DNA of 64,000 nucleotides from PALSA-911 sp963743035 (GCA_963743035.1 CAVUOB010000008.1:1-64000), one strand, 5' to 3'; shown: positions 27,869-37,531, numbered from the stretch's first letter. Notes: generated by a model from the sequence alone, not told the origin. Numbers and translations: made by a program.

Positions 27869-30845
27869 GGCGTCTCCCCCTCATCGTCGCCGGCGACCGA
27901 CCATTCGGCCACCCGCGCCAACTGGGCGTAGTCGGAGAACCGCGGCGCCAGCGCCGGGTCGGGATGCGACAGGTAGCAGCTGGCGGGATCGTCGAAATCC
28001 GCGATCAGCCGGCGCAGCCGCTCGGCCGCCTCCGCCACCGCCCCGGCCAGGCTCTGGCCGGATTTGGCGAACAGGCCGACGGTCTCGCCGGCGACCAGCC
28101 CGCCGGTCAGGTGCCAGTAGGCCAGTTCCGCGACCTCTCCCGTCACGCCGGCGAAGGCGCCGGCCTGCGCCATCGCCGCCTCCAGCGGCAATTGCGGCGC
28201 GAGGCCCGCTTCCACTCAGCTTCTGCGTCGGCGGCGTGCCGGTCTTGTAGTCCAGGATCGCCAGGCGGCCATCGCCGAGCCGCTCGATCCGGTCGGCGCG
28301 GCCGTTCAGCATGAAGCGCTGCTCCGGCCAGCGTCCCAGATCCCGTCGACCTCCGAGCGCGATCGCCAGCGGCGCGTTGCGGCCGCGCCGCTCGATCTCC
28401 ATCTCGGCCACCCAGTCGGCGATGCGCGCCAGCCGCGGCGCCCACCAGGCTTCCAGCGCGGCGCGCAGCCCGGCCTTCTTCAGCGCGGTGTCCATCGCCT
28501 CGCGCAGCCTGTCCGCCGCGTCGCGCCGGCCAGGCGGCGCCGTGCGCGCGCAGGAAGCTGTTGCATGCCGTCATGCACGAGGGAGCCGTAATCGGCGGCG
28601 TCGGTGGCCTGGTCGAGCGGGTCGAGCGCGCGCAGCCTCAGCACGTGGCGGGCGTAGATCGCATACGGGATCGCGCAGCCAGGTCTCGATCTCGGTGACG
28701 CTCAGCTTGCGCGGGCGCAGCGCCACCGGCGGGCAGGGGCGGGGCGGGGTCACCGGCCTCGCCTCGCCTTCCGGCTGATCCAGCGCCGCGGCCCAGGCGG
28801 CAGCGGGATGCTCGGGCAAGGCCATGTCCTGGCCGGCCAGGAACGCGTCCAGCCGCGTCAGCCAGCGCGCCGGCACCGCCGGTGCGCCGTCGCGCCGGCG
28901 CGGGCAGGACAGCACCACGCGCGGCGCCGCGCAGGCGGCGGAGACGAAATCATGCGCGCCTGGCCGACCGCCTCCTCCGGCGAGGGCAGGCCCGACGCGC
29001 GGCGCGCATCGGCCGGCTACAGCCAGGGCCCGGGCTCGGTCGCGGGCGGCCAGACGCCCTCCGCCAGCCCGCCGAGCACGATCACGTCCGCCGTCTGCAG
29101 CCGCGCTTCCAGCAGGCCCCAGATGAACACGCGCGGATGCTCCACCGCCGTCGCGCCCGCGCAGCGCCCGGCGGCTGCGCACGGCGATGCCCTCCAGCAC
29201 CGCGTCGAGCAGGCCGGGCAGGGTCGTCGCGCCGCTGGTCGGGCAGCACCGGCAGCGCCGCCAGCACGGCGGCGAGCTGGGCCGCCAGCGCCTCGCCTTC
29301 CTCCGCCGCCCAGAGCCGCGCGGGCCCCGGCGTGTCGTCGGTGGCCGCGAGCCGTTCCCCGGCCTCGACGATGGCGGCCAGCATCCTGGCCGGCTGTTCC
29401 TCCGGCGCGGCGAGCGATGCGGATGGCCGGTTCCAGGCAGGATTCCAGCCGTGCCAGCAGGTCCAGCGCGCGCGGCGTGCCGGAAGTCGTCCAGTTTCAT
29501 GACGAAGCCCGGTCAGCCCGCTCCGGCGGGCGCGGACCGCGCAGGATCGCCAGCTCCAGCGCCCGCGCGCCCGCGCGGCAGGCGGCGGGGGACAGGCCGG
29601 CGCGCGGCCAGCGGGTGCTTCAGCAGCGCCAGCAGCGGCACCGGCGCGAGCTTCTCGGCCACCGCCCGGGCCAGCAGGCGCAGGAACACGGCCGGCGGGG
29701 TTTCCGCCAGCGGCTCGCCGGCGCTGTCGTCGGCGACGACGCCGAAGCGGCGCAGTTCGGCGGCCACGCGGCCGCGCGAGCTCGCGGTCCGGCGTCACCA
29801 GCGCGGCGCGCGCGCCCGGCGCCTCCAGCGCGTCGCGCAGCACCAGCGCGATCGCCGCCGCCTCTTCCTGCTGATCCGCCGGCGTCAGGCGGGAGATGCC
29901 GTCCACGGCCACCGGCTCGCCGGTCCCGCCAGGCGCCCAGCGCCCGGCCGGCAGCAGCGCCTTGCCGAGCAGTCCGGCCCGGTCCGCGGGCACCGGCGAT
30001 GGCGATGGCATTGGCGATGAGGGCAGCACCGGCCATGCGCGGACATCGCCCGGCTGCGCGCCGAGCCCGTTCAGCAGCCGCTGCAGGCCGGCCTGCGGAT
30101 GCGCCTCGTCCAGCGCCTCCCAGATTTCCGGCGTTATCGCGGCGTCGAGCCCCGGCAGCACCACCGCGCCGTCCGCCAGCCGCGCGATCACCCGCAGCAG
30201 CCGCGCCACGGCGGGAATGCCGCCGGTGGCGCCGGCCGCCAGCACGCGGAAAGGCGGCGGCTCCCGCTCCCAGGCGGCGGCCTGGGCATCCAGCAGCGCG
30301 ACCTGGCGCGCGGCCGGGTTCATCAGCCCTGCTCGGCCAGCCATTGCGGCCAGGCATGGGTGACGATCTCCAGGAAGGTCAGCGTCGCATTCCAGTGCGC
30401 GGCGTATTCCGCCTCCGCCGCGTCCGGCAGCCGCTCGGCCAGGTCGATCTCCGCCCGCTCCGCCTCGTCCATCAGCCGCGCCAGCTCCACCGCCAGCTTC
30501 CAGGCGCGTCGGCGCCGCGTGGGCGCGCCGTTGGCGCCGCCCATGGCCAGGATCAGCCGCGACAATTCGGCCGCGCGCCGGGCCGGATCGACCGCCGGCG
30601 GCAGGTCGAGCGCGCCGGCCAGCGTCAGCGGCGCCTCGTCCAGCGCGCCCAGCGCGACGATGCGCGGCAGCAGCAGCGGCCGGCCGCCGGAGGCGCGCAG
30701 GAACGCCTCCGCCAGGGAGCGCGCGGCCCGGCGCGTCGGCAGCAGGATCAGGCCGGTGGGCATATCGGCCGGCCGGGTGGCCAGCCATTCCGCCGCGATC
30801 GCGTCCAGGAACGGGATATGCGCGGGGATGGAGAACAGGTTCAAG
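27865..30845 (-). pseudogene. addB: Double-strand-break repair protein AddB, many frame breaks
   Basis: Starting from TTG 30845 the N-terminus reads LNLFSIPAHIPFLDAIAAEWLA...LILLPTRRAARSLAEAFLR, as in alphaproteobacterial AddB. Successive segments follow in changing frames: FRVLAAGATGGIPAVARLLRVIA, EIWEALDEAHPQAGLQRLL, VDGISRLTPADQQEEAAAIALVLRDALE and RPRKLSVTEIETWLRDP. The nuclease end has LAILDYKTGTPPT and a run to DDEGETP-stop at 27865. Most shifts look like single extra bases; near 30323 a missing base fits better. AddB is the inactive-helicase, active-nuclease partner of AddA. The stop overlaps the addA start (ATGA), so the pair is a coupled unit downstream of murU by 12 nt. Confidence 0.82.
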
Positions 30846-30857
30846 GCAGCCGCCCGG

Positions 30858-31617
30858 CTATCTCGCCTCGCCGAACGCGGGCGCATGGAGAAAATGCTCG
30901 GCCTCGGCCAGGTCCTCCGGCGTGGACAGGTGGAACCACAGCCCGTCATGCACGACCACGCGCAGCCGCCCGGCCGCGATGGCGCGGTCCCAGGCCAGGT
31001 TCATGCTGAACGGGGTGCCCGGCACGCCGCTCGGCGGCATCCCGTCCAGCAGCGCCGGCGCGATCAGCTGCACGCCGGCATAGATATACGGCACCACCTC
31101 GCGCTCCCCGCGCCGGCGCGGCCGGCCCCATTTATCGACCGCGAAATCGCCGAACCCGACCTCGGCGCGCACCTGGAAGCCGCGATGCACCAGCAGCACG
31201 CCATCGACCTCCGCCGGATCGAACGCCTCCGCCAGCCGCGCCAGCGCCGGGCGCGGCCCGTCCACCCAGAACGCGTCGCCATTGACCACGTAGAACGGAT
31301 CCGGCCCGAGCAGCGGCAGCGCCGCCAGCACCGACCCGCCGGTCTCCAGCAGCGTCTCCTCCCGCATCAGCAGGCTGCGCGGCCGCAGGCCGGCGGCCGC
31401 GCGCGCCGCCAGATAGGCCTCGATCTGCTCGGCCTTCCAATGCGCGTTGACCACGACGTCCTGCGACGCCGGCCACGTGCAGCCGTTCGAAGGCATGGTC
31501 GAGCAGCCGCCTGCCGCAGAGTTCCAGCAGCGGCTTCGGCGTGGCCTCGGTCAGCGGGCGCATGCGCGTGCCGAGACCGGCGGCCAGGATCATCGCTTTG
31601 GAAGGGCGGAGGGTCAT
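30858..31617 (-). pseudogene. murU: MurU-type nucleotidyltransferase, one frameshift
   Basis: ATG 31615-31617 starts MTLRPSKAMILAAGLGTRMRPLTEATPKPLLELCGRRLLDHAF, the G-x-G-T-R-x-R-P-LT-x-x-x-P-KP nucleotide-binding signature of sugar-1-phosphate nucleotidyltransferases. Near 31475 one extra base (GGCGTCGCAGG) shifts the frame. The protein then continues QDVVVNAHWKAEQIEAYLA...FYVVNGDAFWVDG (metal-binding Asp) to the stop at 30858, giving 252 residues when repaired. With an adjacent AmgK-like kinase it fits MurNAc-1-phosphate uridylyltransferase of peptidoglycan recycling. That assignment rests on gene context; a generic NTP transferase is the alternative. Confidence 0.82.
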
Positions 31618-32700
31618 GCGGTGGCTTCCGATCGGTTGGCGCAGTGTGCCGGGGGATTGGCACGTTGTGCGCGCGGTATCCAGCGGTCCATGGCGGCGGC
31701 GAGCGGTGCCGCCGCCGGATGGACCAGCGCCGCGTCCAGCAGGCGCCAGGTGCGCGGACCATAGGCCAGATAGCCGGGCCGTCCATCGCGGCGCGCCAGG
31801 CGCACCCATTGCGCGGCGACGCGCAGATGCCGCTGCGCCGCGCAGGCGATGAAGGCGGCCTCGAATTCCGGCCCGTCCAGCTCCGGCCGCGCCCGCAGAT
31901 AGCGGGCGATGGCGCGCTCGGGCAGGCCGGGCGGGAAGTCGCGCCGCGCGTCCTGCACCAGCGAGACCAGGTCGTAGGCGGGATGGCCGAGCGCCGCGCC
32001 CTGGAAATCCAGCACGCCGACGCGCCGCACGTCCTGGCTCCCCGCATCCTGGCGGCCCCTGCCTTCGCGGCCCATACCTTCGCGGCCCATACCTGCGCGG
32101 TCAGGCAGCCAGACCAGATTGCCGGCGAAGAAATCGCGGTGCACGAACCCGACCGGCCCGGCCGCGACCGGGGCCAGCAGCGCGGCCAATGCCCCGGCGA
32201 AGTCGGCCCGCGCCGCCGCCGGGCGCCGGGGCGCCGAACATCGCCGGCCACCACCAGTCCAGCAAGGTGCCCTGCGCGGTGGCGGACATTTCCGCCGGTC
32301 CCCAACCGGGCAAACCCGGCGGCGGCGCCGCGCGCTGCATCGCCACCAGCACATCGACCGCCGCGTCGAACATTTCTTCCCATCGCGCGCCCGCCCTTTG
32401 CGCAACCGCGGGGAACAGGTCGTCGCCTAAATCCTCCTCCAGCAGCAGGCCGGCTTCGGTGTCCGCGGCCAGGATCTCCGGCACCGACAGGCCGGCCGAG
32501 GCCAGATGGGCGTCGATGCGCAGGAACGTCGCGGTGTCTTCCGGCGGCGGCGCGTCCATCAGCACCGCCGGGCGCGGACCGCCGCTGATACGCAGATAGC
32601 GGCGGAAGCTGGCGTCCTGCGCCAATGGCGCCGCGGTCGCCCCGCCATAGCCGTGACCGGCCAGAAACGCCTCGATTACCGCATCCCGGTTCATATCCAT
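31614..32700 (-). pseudogene. amgK: AmgK-type aminosugar kinase (APH fold), one frameshift and internal repeat
   Basis: The N-terminus (MDMNRDAVIEAFLAGHGYGGATAAPLAQDASFRRYLRI) and the segments VLMDAPPPEDTATFL and GLLLEEDLGDDLF identify an aminoglycoside-phosphotransferase-fold kinase of the AmgK type. Near 32220 the frame changes. The catalytic region VGFVHRDFFAGNLVWLPD and the metal-binding LDFQGAALGHPAYDLVSL follow to the stop at 31614. In family members these two motifs lie close together. Here about 20 residues of GMGRE-type repeat (32034-32093) separate them. The expected role is anomeric phosphorylation of MurNAc/GlcNAc for MurU. The stop overlaps the murU start (ATGA). The start may be the second Met (32694). 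Confidence 0.8.
32049..32093. repeat. 15-bp tandem repeat inside amgK
   Basis: TTCGCGGCCCATACC occurs twice exactly (32064-32078 and 32079-32093). A degenerate unit precedes it (32049-32063) and a still weaker one lies at 32034-32048. On the coding strand the units encode GMGRE, GMGRE, GRGRQ and DAGSQ. The repeat is a multiple of three and so adds residues without shifting the frame. Confidence 0.85.
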
Positions 32701-32708
32701 GGTCCCGT

Positions 32709-33155
32709 CTATGCCACCCGGCCGGGCCAGCCGGACAGTTCCGCGCGCCGCGCATCGCCCTGCAGCGGCACCAGCGTGACGACCAGCGCATCCGCCGGCC
32801 GCAGCCGGCCCAGCCGCTCCGGCCATTCCACCAGCACGATGCCGTCGCGCGCCTCGTCCCAGCCCAGCTCCTCGAGCGCGCCCGGACCGTCGAGTCGCCA
32901 CAGGTCGAAATGCCGCACGATCCCGAGCCCCGTGTCGTATTCCTGCACCAGCGTGAAGGTCGGGCTCGGCACCTCCAGCCCCGGCTCGCCCGCCGCCGCG
33001 CGCAGGAACGCCCGCGCCAGCGCGGTCTTGCCCGCGCCCAGCGGCCCTTCCAGCAGGATCGCGTCGCCCGGCCGCGCCAGCCCCGCCAGCGATGCCGCCA
33101 GACGCTCCGTGGCCGCGAGGTCCGGCAGGTCGATATGTCGGGGAAGCAGGTGCAT
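32709..33155 (-). CDS. tsaE: tRNA t6A-modification ATPase TsaE
   Basis: This 148-residue P-loop protein has Walker A GPLGAGKTALARAFL near residues 38-52, SPTFTLVQEYDT near 65, HFDLWRLDGPGALEELGWDE near 80-100 and VLVEWPERL near 108, the set that defines TsaE. It powers the TsaB-TsaD complex that makes N6-threonylcarbamoyladenosine at position 37 of ANN-decoding tRNAs. The start is ATG 33155; open frame upstream is the shadow of the divergent reductase gene. It is the first gene of the minus-strand unit tsaE-amgK-murU-addB-addA and is intact. It ends 8 nt before the amgK start. Confidence 0.93.
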   Translation of the reverse strand: MHLLPRHIDLPDLAATERLAASLAGLARPGDAILLEGPLGAGKTALARAFLRAAAGEPGLEVPSPTFTLVQEYDTGLGIVRHFDLWRLDGPGALEELGWDEARDGIVLVEWPERLGRLRPADALVVTLVPLQGDARRAELSGWPGRVA

Positions 33156-33251
33156 GAACCGCCTAATCTGCCCCGCCGGGCCCACGCCCGACAACAGGCG
33201 TTCCGATGACAGAGCTTGATCCGATCCCGTGCCGGGTCTACGCGCCCACCC

Positions 33252-34265
33252 ATGACACAGGTAATCGAGACCGATGTAGTGATCGTGGGCGCCGGGCCGG
33301 TGGGAATGTTCGCCGTGTTCGAGCTCGGCATGCTCAAGCTGCGGGCCGTGCTGATCGACGCGCTGGAGGAAACCGGCGGCCAATGCGCCGCGCTGTATCC
33401 GGAAAAGCCGATCTACGACATCCCCGCCCACCCCGCGATCGAGGCCGGAGAGCTGGTCGCCCAGCTCGAACGCCAGATCGCCCCGTTCAAGGCGCCCCGC
33501 CTGATGGGACGGCGCGCCACCTCCCTGCAGGGCAGCCAGGGGGATTTCACCCTGACCACGGATCGCGACGACATCATCCGCGCCAAGGCGGTGATCGTCG
33601 CCGCCGGCGCCGGCGCCTTCGGCCCGAACCGCCCGCCGCTGGAAGGCCTGGCCGCCTTCGAGGCCACCGGCGCGGTGCAGTACTATGTCCGCAAGCGCGA
33701 GGATCTGCGCGGCAAGCGCGTGGTGATCGCCGGCGGCGGCGACTCGGCGGTGGACTGGGCGCTGGCGCTGAAGGACATCGCCAAGGTCTCCGTCATCCAT
33801 CGCCGGCCGAAATTCCGCGCCGCCCCCGAGACCGCCGCCCAGCTGGACGCCGCCGCCGCGCGCGGCGAGATCGAGATGGTCATCCCCTACCAGCTGCACG
33901 CCCTGCACGGCGCGGCGGGCGCGCTGAGCCATGTCGAGGTCGCCACGCTGCACGGCGAAACCCGGCAGATCCCGGCCGACGTGCTGCTGCCGTTCTTCGG
34001 CCTGTCGATGGATCTCGGCCCGATCGCCGCCTGGGGCCTGGCGCTCGAGCGCAATCACGTGAAGGTCGAGCCGGCGACCTGCATGACCTCGGCGCCCGGC
34101 ATCTTCGCCATCGGCGACATCGCGCATTATCCGGGCAAGCTGAAGCTGATCCTGCAGGGCTTCTCGGAAGCGGCGATGGCGGCGCATGCCATTCACCCGA
34201 TCGTGCACCCTGACCAGGCGCTGCATTTCGAGTATTCAACGACGAAAGGCGTGCCCGGCAGCTAG
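33252..34265 (+). CDS. Ferredoxin/flavodoxin-NADP reductase, thioredoxin-reductase-like type
   Basis: This protein of about 337 residues has two dinucleotide-binding motifs: FAD, VVIVGAGPVGMFAVFELG (near residue 10), and NAD(P)H, RVVIAGGGDSAVDWALALKD (near 158). It has ETGGQCAALYPEKPIYDIP near 42 and a C-terminal GIFAIGDIAHYPGKLKLILQGFSEA. The redox-active CxxC of true thioredoxin reductases is absent. These features match TrxR-like ferredoxin-NADP+ reductases that move electrons between NADPH and ferredoxin or flavodoxin. ATG 33252 (MTQVIETDVV) was chosen over an upstream in-frame site because homology begins there, though no strong ribosome site is visible. It is divergent from tsaE by 96 nt. 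Confidence 0.88.
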   Translation: MTQVIETDVVIVGAGPVGMFAVFELGMLKLRAVLIDALEETGGQCAALYPEKPIYDIPAHPAIEAGELVAQLERQIAPFKAPRLMGRRATSLQGSQGDFTLTTDRDDIIRAKAVIVAAGAGAFGPNRPPLEGLAAFEATGAVQYYVRKREDLRGKRVVIAGGGDSAVDWALALKDIAKVSVIHRRPKFRAAPETAAQLDAAAARGEIEMVIPYQLHALHGAAGALSHVEVATLHGETRQIPADVLLPFFGLSMDLGPIAAWGLALERNHVKVEPATCMTSAPGIFAIGDIAHYPGKLKLILQGFSEAAMAAHAIHPIVHPDQALHFEYSTTKGVPGS

Positions 34266-34391
34266 ACCACGGGCCCGCAACCGGCTTCCCCGGTCCGGCT
34301 TCCTCGGTCCGGCACGCTCGCGCGCACGCCGCGCTGGCATGCGGAACACGGCCTGCCTATCTTCCCTGAACAGCCTTCGCGGAGAGACCCA

Positions 34392-35234
34392 ATGCGCCCC
34401 AGTTCCGCCCGCCCGATTGCCTTCTCGGCGGGCCTGCTACTCCTGCTCTCGGCATTCGTGCCGGCCAACGGGCAGGCGGGGGCGCCGACGGCGCGGCCCG
34501 AAGTGGCGGCCCGCCCGGAAATGGCGGCCCACCGCGCGCTCTATGACCTGAGCCTCGACCCCTCGAACCGCGGCGACGTGATCGCCGCCAACGGCACCAT
34601 GGGCTATGAGGTGATCGACGCCTGCGAGGGCTGGACGGTGCGCCAGCGCCTGCGGATGATGGTCACCGACACCGACGGTCACGATATCGAGATGGTGTCC
34701 GATTACGCCACCTGGGAAGCCAAGAACGGGCTGAGCTTCAGCTTCCACATGAAGCAGACGACCGAGGGCGCGATCACCAGCCAGACCGACGGCACCGCCA
34801 AGCTGTCCCGCCGCGGCGGTCCGGGAGAGGTGCATTACACGACGCCGGAAGACGTCACCAAGGCGCTGCCGCCCGGCACGCTGTTTCCGATGGCGCATAC
34901 CGCCGCCCTGATCGCCGCCGCCCGCGACGGCAAGAAGTTCTTCACCGCCCCGCTGTTCGACGGCACCGTGGACGACGGCGCGCAGGATAGCTCGGTTGCC
35001 ATCCTCGACTGGAAGAAGCCGCAGGCGAACAAATACCTCGATCTCGCGGGCCTCTACTCGACGCGCGTGCGCCTAGCCTTCTTCGACCGCACGCCGAGCA
35101 CGGTGACGCCGGACTACCAGGTCGGCATGCGCTACTGGGAGAATGGCGTGGCGGACCAGATGCAGATGGATTTCGGCGATTTCGGGGTGAACGCCGCGAT
35201 CCGGGAATACACGCCGCTGCCGCGCCGCTGCTGA
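34392..35234 (+). CDS. eipB: Cell-envelope integrity protein EipB (DUF1849)
   Basis: This 280-residue periplasmic protein has a Sec signal peptide (FSAGLLLLLSAFVPANGQAGA). MAAHRALYDLSLDPSNRGDVIAANGTMGYEVIDACEGWTV begins the mature domain, followed by FSFHMKQTTEGAITSQTDGTAKL, DVTKALPPGTLFPMAHTAALIAAAR and the end FGVNAAIREYTPLPRRC. These are landmarks of the DUF1849/EipB beta-spiral family, which contributes to envelope integrity in Brucella and relatives. In the characterised family a disulfide links an internal Cys to a C-terminal Cys. Here ACEGW and the final RRC are suitably placed. The ATG at 34392 follows GGAGAG. It is convergent with tadA, 10 nt apart. Confidence 0.88.
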   Translation: MRPSSARPIAFSAGLLLLLSAFVPANGQAGAPTARPEVAARPEMAAHRALYDLSLDPSNRGDVIAANGTMGYEVIDACEGWTVRQRLRMMVTDTDGHDIEMVSDYATWEAKNGLSFSFHMKQTTEGAITSQTDGTAKLSRRGGPGEVHYTTPEDVTKALPPGTLFPMAHTAALIAAARDGKKFFTAPLFDGTVDDGAQDSSVAILDWKKPQANKYLDLAGLYSTRVRLAFFDRTPSTVTPDYQVGMRYWENGVADQMQMDFGDFGVNAAIREYTPLPRRC

Positions 35235-35244
35235 GGGGGCCATT

Positions 35245-35703
35245 CTACCTTCGCGCGGCGAAGAACCCCCGCAGCAGCTCCGCGGCTTCCCTCTCGCGCA
35301 CCCCGCCGATGATCTCCGGCCGGTGATGGCAGGACGGCGCATCGAACACCCGCGCGCCATGCTCCACCCCGCCGCCCTTGGGGTCGTAGGCGCCGAACAC
35401 CAGCCGGCGGATCCGAAAGAAGCTCGCCGCCTGCGCGCACATCGGGCAGGGCTCCAGCGTCACGAACAGGTCGCAGCCGCTCAGCCGCGGATCGCCCAGC
35501 CTGGCGGCGGCTTCGCGCAGCGCCAGCAGTTCGGCATGGGCGGACGCGTCCCGCTCCGCCTCCACCCGGTTGCCCGCGCGCGCCAGCACCGCCCCGTCCG
35601 GCCCCAGCACCACCGCGCCCACCGGCACCTCGCCCCGCGCGGCGGCGGCGCGGGCCTCCTCGATCGCCAACTCCATGGGCGTGTTCATCGGGGGGCTATT
35701 CAT
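35245..35703 (-). CDS. tadA: tRNA adenosine deaminase TadA-like nucleoside deaminase
   Basis: This 152-residue zinc deaminase has the catalytic motif HAELLAL (His56, Glu58) and the zinc ligands in TLEPCPMCAQAAS (Cys86, Cys89). It also has EVPVGAVVLGPDG near 25 and FGAYDPKGGGVEHG. This pattern is typical of TadA, which converts A34 to inosine in tRNA-Arg(ACG). A guanine or other nucleoside deaminase is a less likely alternative. In-frame ATGs at 35703, 35688 and 35676 leave the start uncertain; all keep the domain intact. It is divergent from the amidotransferase gene at 35763. Confidence 0.88.
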   Translation of the reverse strand: MNSPPMNTPMELAIEEARAAAARGEVPVGAVVLGPDGAVLARAGNRVEAERDASAHAELLALREAAARLGDPRLSGCDLFVTLEPCPMCAQAASFFRIRRLVFGAYDPKGGGVEHGARVFDAPSCHHRPEIIGGVREREAAELLRGFFAARR

Positions 35704-35762
35704 TCGGGGCTGCTCATGCGTTCTTCTTGCCCGGACACGGCCGCGGGGTCTAGCAACGCGCC

Positions 35763-36489
35763 ATGAACAGCACCGCGAAGCGACCCATCATCGGCGTCAC
35801 CCTCGATAGCGAACAGCCCGGCGGCTATTCGAAATATCCCTGGTACGCGCTGCGGCAGAACTATGCCGACGCGATCATCGCCGCCGGCGGCCTGCCCATC
35901 GCGCTGCCGCACGACGCGGCGCTGGCCGGCGACTACCTCGCCAGCATCGACGCCCTGGTGGTCACCGGCGGCGCCTTCGACGTCGATCCCGCGCTGTACG
36001 GCGTGGGCGAACGCCACGCCACCGTGACGCTGAAGGAAGGCCGCACCGCCGCCGAGCTGGCGCTGACCAGCGGCGCGCTGGAACGCAACCTGCCGGTGCT
36101 CGGCATCTGCGGCGGCCAGCAGCTGCTCGCCGTGGCGCTCGGCGGCAGCCTGATCCAGCATATCCCCGACAGCATCGCCGGCGCGCTGGAGCATGAGCAG
36201 CCGAACCCGCGCCACGAGCCGGGCCATCCGATCGCCGTGCTGCCCGGCACGCTGCTGCACCGCATCGTCGGCGCGGCGGAGATGCGGGTGAACTCCGCCC
36301 ACCACCAGGCCGTCGCCGATCCCGGCCCGCGCGCCGTGGTCAACGCCATCGCGCCCGACACGGTGATCGAGGGGGTGGAAGACTCCGAGCTACCGCTTCT
36401 GCCTCGGCGTGCAGTGGCACCCCGAGTTCTTCATCGACCCCGGCGACCGGCGCATCTTCGACGCCCTGATCGCGGCCTGCCGCGCATGA
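35763..36489 (+). pseudogene. C26-family gamma-glutamyl hydrolase-type amidotransferase, one frameshift
   Basis: The frame from ATG 35763 contains RPIIGVTLDSEQPGGYSKYPWYALRQNYADAI, the nucleophile motif VLGICGGQQLLAVALGG (Cys near 117) and NSAHHQAV. These are typical of class-I amidotransferases of the PuuD/peptidase C26 group, which hydrolyse gamma-glutamyl bonds. Near 36388 an extra G (ACTCCGAGCTACC) shifts the frame. Removing it restores SYRFCLGVQWHPEFF with the catalytic His-x-Glu, and the protein ends at TGA 36489 (241 residues). As read, the shifted frame runs by chance into the next gene, producing a false 513-residue fusion. Confidence 0.85.
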
Positions 36490-37304
36490 GCGACACGCCC
36501 CCCGATCTGCCCCCCGATCTCCCCCACGGCCCGCCCGACGAAAAGCCGCCCGAGCGCGGCGAACGCATCGCCAAATGGCTGGCCCGCGCCGGCGTCGCCA
36601 GCCGCCGCGACGCCGAGGTGCTGCTCACCCAGGGCAAGGTCCGCGTCAACAACCAGGTGGTCAAGCACCCCGCCACCTTCGTCACGCCCGGCGACCTCGT
36701 CACGGTCAGCGGCAAGCTGGTCGACGAGCCCGAGCGCACCCGGCTCTGGCGCTACCACAAGCCGGACGGCCTGGTGACCACGCATCGCGACCCCGAGAAC
36801 CGGCCCACGGTGTTCTCCAAACTGCCACCCACCTTGCCGCGCGTCGTCAGCGTTGGCCGGCTCGACCTCAACAGCGAGGGGCTGCTGCTGCTGACCAACG
36901 ACGGCGGCCTCGCCCGCCGGCTGGAACTGCCCGCCACCGGCTGGCTGCGCCGCTACCGCGTGCGCGTGCACGGCGTGGTCGATCCCGCAGAACTGGCCGC
37001 GCTGGCCAAGGGCGTCGTCGTCGAAGGCACACGCTACGGCCCGATCGAGGCAGGCCTCGATTCCCGCAAGGGCGAGAACGCCTGGCTGACCGTGTCGCTG
37101 CGCGAAGGCCGCAACCGCGAAATCCGCCGGGTCATGAACCATCTCGGCCTGCAGGTGACCCGCCTGATCCGCATCGCCTACGGCCCCTTCCAACTCGGCA
37201 CCCTCAACAAAGGCGAAGTCGAGGAAGTGCCCGCCAAAACCCTGCGCGAACAACTCCCCGCCGACGCCGGCGACGCCGGCGCCGCGCCGAAGCGGCGGCG
37301 TTGA
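36486..37304 (+). CDS. 16S/23S rRNA pseudouridine synthase, RsuA/RluB family
   Basis: ATG 36486 overlaps the repaired stop of the amidotransferase (ATGA). The 272-residue protein has a Pro-rich N-terminus, then an S4 RNA-binding domain (GERIAKWLARAGVASRRDAEVLLTQGKVRVNNQVV, about 21-55). The catalytic domain follows with WRYHKPDGLVTTHRDPENRPTV, the active-site motif VGRLDLNSEGLLLLTNDG (Asp near 123) and REGRNREIRRVMNHLGLQVTRLIRI. The end is basic (KRRR). Choosing between RluB (23S U2605-type) and RsuA (16S U516) needs a phylogeny; the basic tail slightly favours RluB. Confidence 0.9.
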   Translation: MSDTPPDLPPDLPHGPPDEKPPERGERIAKWLARAGVASRRDAEVLLTQGKVRVNNQVVKHPATFVTPGDLVTVSGKLVDEPERTRLWRYHKPDGLVTTHRDPENRPTVFSKLPPTLPRVVSVGRLDLNSEGLLLLTNDGGLARRLELPATGWLRRYRVRVHGVVDPAELAALAKGVVVEGTRYGPIEAGLDSRKGENAWLTVSLREGRNREIRRVMNHLGLQVTRLIRIAYGPFQLGTLNKGEVEEVPAKTLREQLPADAGDAGAAPKRRR

Positions 37305-37309
37305 GGGTA

Positions 37310-37524
37310 GGAAGCAAGGCCAGGGGGCTTTGCCCCCTGGACCCCCAGCAAGGGACAGTCGTCCCTTGCATCCCTCAGACGGGGTTTGTCGAAGAGGGGG
37401 CGGAAGCGACGTTGCCGTTGATCGGCTTCGGCATGCCCCCTCTTCGACAAACCCGTACGAGGGGTCCAGAGGATGACCATCCCCTGGCGGGGTCCAGGGG
37501 CAGCGCCCCTGGCCTTGCTTCCTA
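37310..37524. repeat. About 215-bp palindromic intergenic element, copy 2
   Basis: The ends are an inverted repeat: GGAAGCAAGGCCAGGGG at 37310-37326 and CCCCTGGCCTTGCTTCC at about 37506-37522. Nested inside are an inverted GGGGGC/GCCCCC stem, GGGACAGTCGTCCC, a long stem with GGGTTTGTCGAAGAGGGGGC and its reverse complement (GCCCCCTCTTCGACAAACCC), and GGGATGACCATCCCC. The architecture matches 7112-7318. The element ends only about 8 nt before the rsmD ATG and so occupies the place of its ribosome site. There is no ORF inside. Confidence 0.82.
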
Positions 37525-37531
37525 ACCGTCA

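Noticed and set aside
24328..32700. Programmed frameshifting as an explanation for the many breaks
   Set aside because: The sites where one base must be removed share no common slippery motif or downstream structure that I could see, and known bacterial recoding uses one site per gene. Error or decay is simpler.
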